In this document: in pieces, positions 61,597 through 64,000 of the stretch
Numbering within the stretch: the first letter of the stretch is position 1
Layout: each line of letters opens with the position of its first letter
From: Verrucomicrobiota bacterium
Lineage (GTDB): Bacteria; Verrucomicrobiota; Verrucomicrobiia; Opitutales; Opitutaceae
Assembly: GCA_023399155.1 (NCBI GenBank)
Contig: JAEWQP010000008.1
Location: 124,001 to 188,000, forward strand
Reading direction: 5' to 3'
Length of the DNA stretch: 64,000 bases
Made by a program: the position numbers and the translations under genes
Notes under the pieces: generated by a model
What the model was told of the DNA's origin: nothing
Seen by the model: the letters and a program-made list of their open reading frames with translations, nothing else
The model's database searches: none

Positions 61597-62877
61597 ATGC
61601 CCTCCTTGATCGAAGACCTGCAATGGCGGGGATTGCTCGCCGACTGTACCGACCTCCCCGGTCTCGCCGACCGGCTGCAAGCGGGACCGATCACGGTGTA
61701 CTGCGGGTTCGATCCGACGGCGGACTCGCTCCACGTCGGTCACCTCATGGGCCAGCTCACGCTCAAGCGCTTCCAACTCGCCGGCCACCGCCCGATCGCC
61801 CTGGCCGGTGGCGCCACCGGCATGATCGGCGACCCGTCTGGGCGCTCATCGGAGCGCAACCTGCTCACGCGCGAGCAGCTCACGCACAACATCGGCTGCA
61901 TCAAACAGCAGCTTTCCAAGCTGCTCGACTTCGAGACCGCCGCGAATCCCGCCCGCCTCGTCGACAACGCAGATTGGACCGCGCCGATCAGCTTCCTCGA
62001 TTTCCTGCGCGACATCGGAAAACACTTTTCCCTGAACGTCATGCTTGCGAAGGACTCCGTGAAGTCGCGCATGGAGGGCGACTCCGGGATCAGCTTCACC
62101 GAGTTCAGCTATCAACTGCTGCAGGCGTTTGACTTCCTCCACCTGCGCCAGTCCTTCGACTGCGAACTCCAGGTCGGTGGCTCCGATCAATGGGGGAACA
62201 TCGTCGCGGGCACGGACCTGATCCGCAAGAAACTCGGCGCACCGGCCTGGGGCTGGACTTTCCCGCTCATCACCAAGAGCGACGGCACCAAGTTCGGCAA
62301 GACCGCCAGCGGTGCGGTCTGGCTCGATCCACAGAAGACGAGCCCGTACCGCTTCTACCAGTTCTTCATCAACACCGAGGACGTGATGGTCAGCCCGTAC
62401 CTGCGCAAGTTCACGCTCCTTCCGCGCGAGCAGATTGAGGCCCTCGAGGCCGGGCACGCGGCCAACCCGGGCGCGCGGGCCGCGCACGCCGCGCTCGCCC
62501 GCGAGGTGACCACGCTCGTGCACGGCGCCGCCGCCTGCGAGGATGCCGTGCGCGCCAGCCAGCTCCTCTTCGGCGGCGATCCCACCGGTGTATCCGAATC
62601 GGCCCTGCGCGACATCGCCGCGGAGGTGCCGGGCGCGGCGATCGCGCGCACCAGCCTCGCGGGCGACGGCGTGAACATCGTCGACCTGCTGGCGACGACG
62701 GGGCTCTGTCCCTCGAAAGGCCAGGCCCGCAAGGACGTCGAGGGCGGTGGTATTTACGTTAACAATACGCGAGTCGCCGGCGCCAGCCGCCAGGTGACGG
62801 AGGGTGATCTCCTGCACGGGCAGCACGTGCTGCTGCGCAAGGGCAAGCGGAACTACCTGCTGGTCAGGGCGGAGTAG
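61597..62877 (+). CDS. tyrS: Tyrosyl-tRNA synthetase
   Basis: 426 residues from ATG 61597 (MPSLIEDLQWRGLL), matching the family start. Class I: YCGFDPTADSLHVGHLMG (HIGH region), QVGGSDQWGNI for tyrosine binding, KFGKT as the KMSKS loop, and a C-terminal S4 RNA-binding domain (PSKGQARKDVEGGGIYVNN). The TyrRS-F (bacterial TyrS) type. Monocistronic, divergent from the TMEM43 gene. Confidence 0.96.
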   Translation: MPSLIEDLQWRGLLADCTDLPGLADRLQAGPITVYCGFDPTADSLHVGHLMGQLTLKRFQLAGHRPIALAGGATGMIGDPSGRSSERNLLTREQLTHNIGCIKQQLSKLLDFETAANPARLVDNADWTAPISFLDFLRDIGKHFSLNVMLAKDSVKSRMEGDSGISFTEFSYQLLQAFDFLHLRQSFDCELQVGGSDQWGNIVAGTDLIRKKLGAPAWGWTFPLITKSDGTKFGKTASGAVWLDPQKTSPYRFYQFFINTEDVMVSPYLRKFTLLPREQIEALEAGHAANPGARAAHAALAREVTTLVHGAAACEDAVRASQLLFGGDPTGVSESALRDIAAEVPGAAIARTSLAGDGVNIVDLLATTGLCPSKGQARKDVEGGGIYVNNTRVAGASRQVTEGDLLHGQHVLLRKGKRNYLLVRAE

Positions 62878-62917
62878 CGGGGATGCCGAAGGGCGAATGA
62901 TGAATGCCGAGTGCCGC

Positions 62918-62957
62918 CGGTGCATCGTCGGCGTACGCGGTGCATCGTCGGCGTACG
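62918..62957. repeat. Perfect 20-bp tandem duplication
   Basis: Two adjacent identical 20-bp units beginning CGGTGCATCG, 40 bp past the tyrS stop and just before a REP pair. Confidence 0.9.
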
Positions 62958-62975
62958 GATGGGTGACATTGTTTC

Positions 62976-63047
62976 GCGGCGCGGCCAGAGGCCTCGCCCT
63001 ACCTCAGGCCGGCTCAGTGGGTAGGGCGAGGCCTCCGGCCGAGCCGC
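62976..63047. repeat. REP pair (BIME), left flank of the RAYT
   Basis: Inverted copies at 62976–63003 and 63020–63047 with a 16-bp spacer (TCAGGCCGGCTCAGTG). Nearly identical in order and spacer to the pair at 63576–63647. Confidence 0.9.
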
Positions 63048-63090
63048 GTTGGATGTTGTCTGCCGGCGAGCGTCCGACCCACTCTGCTGC

Positions 63091-63567
63091 ATGCCCCTAC
63101 CCCAGCGACGCCGCCTCTACCACACGCCGCCCGGATGGGTCGAATCAGGCGCACGCTTCTTCATCACGATTTGCACCGCAAACCGCGGGTAGACCGCTCT
63201 GACGCTCCCCCACATCGCCCCGGTCCTGCTGAAGAACGCCGTTCACTACCACTGCATCGGACGATGGTGGATGGATGTTTTTCTTCTCATGCCCGACCAC
63301 GTGCACGCACTTCTCAGCGTACCGATGGAATCGGCGCTGAAGTCCACAATCTCACAGTGGAAAGGGTTTCAGACAAAAGCCGTGGGCGTGACCTGGCAGT
63401 CAGGCTTCTTCGATCATAGACTTCGCACGGACGAATCCGCCAACGAGAAGGTGCACTACATCCTGAACAATCCTGTGCGAGCCAGGCTCGTCTCGAGACC
63501 CGAAGATTGGCCGCATGCATGGGTGCAGTGGCGGGATGACATCGAAGGGAGTCGCGGGGATATGTGA
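63091..63567 (+). pseudogene. REP-associated tyrosine transposase (RAYT), in-frame TAG
   Basis: A Y1-type (IS200-like) transposase of 158 codons from ATG 63091. It starts PLPQRRRLYHTPPGWVESGA-RFFITICTANRG, then codon 34 is TAG, then continues in the same frame: metal-binding HUH pair His70/His72 (LLMPDHVHALL), GWQSGFFDHRLR-like WQSGFFDHRLR, and the catalytic Tyr123 in KVHYILNNPVRARLV. Apart from the stop, all catalytic residues are intact and length is normal for RAYTs, so it decayed recently, or a downstream ATG (63271) makes a fragment. RAYTs process REP sequences as single strands; matching REP pairs flank it on both sides. Confidence 0.88.
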
Positions 63568-63575
63568 CGTCGCTC

Positions 63576-63647
63576 GCGGCTCGGCCAGAGGCCTCGCCCT
63601 ACCTCAGGCCGGTTCCGCAGGCAGGGCGCGGCCTCTGACCGAGCCGC
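63576..63647. repeat. REP pair (BIME), right flank of the RAYT
   Basis: Inverted copies at 63576–63603 and 63620–63647 with a 16-bp spacer (TCAGGCCGGTTCCGCA), starting 9 bp after the transposase stop. It shares the layout and most of the spacer with the left flank. Confidence 0.9.
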
Positions 63648-63706
63648 GAAAACGAACAGGCTGTCGTCCGCCGACGGGCCATTCGCCACTCGGCATTTGG
63701 CCTTCC

Positions 63707-64000
63707 CTACCCTCCCAACTCCCTTCTCAGCCCCTCCGGCAGCAGCGCCAGATCGCTTGTGTCCTCGATCGCGAGCTTGATCTGTTCGCGTATCCGAGAA
63801 AGCGGCACGGGCGGCATGTAGTTGGCCAGCTGCTGGCGCAGAAGGTCCAGCGCGGGCTCCTGGCTGATGTGATGCTGGCGGAAGACGGCGCTCGCCAGCG
63901 ACGTCGCGGCACCGGCGGTGAGCAGTTCCGGAGGCTCGAGGTCGGCCGGACATGCCTCGGGAAGCTCCAGTCCAAAACGCTTGAATACGCCCCGCATCAT
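63707..64000 (-). CDS. Unknown protein, probably cut by the right edge
   Basis: 97 codons visible; a Met codon happens to coincide with the window edge, but the frame is open and the gene may begin outside. The sequence looks real (LELPEACPADLEPPELLTAG … LANYMPPVPLSRIREQIKLA), is acidic and helical, with no membrane segment. I do not recognise a family. Its stop is 59 bp from the REP pair. Confidence 0.55.
   Translation of the reverse strand: MMRGVFKRFGLELPEACPADLEPPELLTAGAATSLASAVFRQHHISQEPALDLLRQQLANYMPPVPLSRIREQIKLAIEDTSDLALLPEGLRRELGG

Overview
The window looks like chromosomal DNA of a GC-rich verrucomicrobial bacterium, most likely Opitutaceae or a close relative. The reasons are gene content and style: a PhoH / 7TM-HD / YbeY cluster, IleS–DksA–LspA, secreted proteins built from FN3/Ig domains with a duplicated C-terminal module, lysine/alanine-rich histone-like tails, and intergenic DNA full of short palindromic repeats. 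This placement is inference; no 16S gene or other direct taxonomic marker is present. I see no rRNA, tRNA, CRISPR array, prophage or intact insertion sequence.

Layout. 1–4.2 kb: end of phoH, a 7TM-HD phosphodiesterase gene, ybeY and an ExoD-like membrane protein (+). 4.3–8.7 kb (−): an ECF sigma factor coupled to a small exported protein, a CrtI-like FAD oxidoreductase, an acyl carrier protein and a ketoacyl synthase. 8.8–13 kb: galE, a family 2 glycosyltransferase, a PAS histidine kinase and a methyltransferase. 13.2–19.4 kb: two Opp-type permeases, an MsbA-like exporter, a TonB-dependent receptor and a tiny membrane protein. 19.5–26 kb: ferredoxin, purE and two large paralogous secreted proteins. 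26–32 kb: a gene-poor stretch, then a KDG-type sugar kinase and a GPH sugar symporter (uronate-type catabolism), a pseudopilin, a cytochrome c and a spermidine-synthase-like protein. 32–37 kb: rpsA, an Arg/Gly-rich protein and murA, with a 44-bp palindrome in the divergent rpsA gap. 37–42 kb: a LytS/LytR-type two-component pair around a membrane protein, then amtB–glnB. 42–53 kb: aspS, gpmI with a histone H1-like tail, ileS–dksA–lspA and yicC. 53–64 kb: trpB, an RsbU-type phosphatase with a STAS partner, aconitase, peroxiredoxin, a TMEM43 homologue, tyrS, and a REP-associated transposase (RAYT) with an in-frame stop.

Three families of short dispersed repeats occupy the gaps: a REP palindrome of about 28 bp, usually in head-to-head pairs; arrays of CTGAAGG-type units that also occur as inverted pairs; and CACAGAG-type units. 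The RAYT sits between two near-identical REP pairs, so the likely mobiliser and its substrate are both in this window. The other standout is a pair of unrelated proteins (phosphoglycerate mutase and a DksA-like regulator) carrying Lys/Ala/Pro-rich histone H1-like extensions, alongside an Arg/Gly-rich disordered protein. Most other genes are housekeeping, with starts chosen by family alignment, start codon and overlap; several are GTG.
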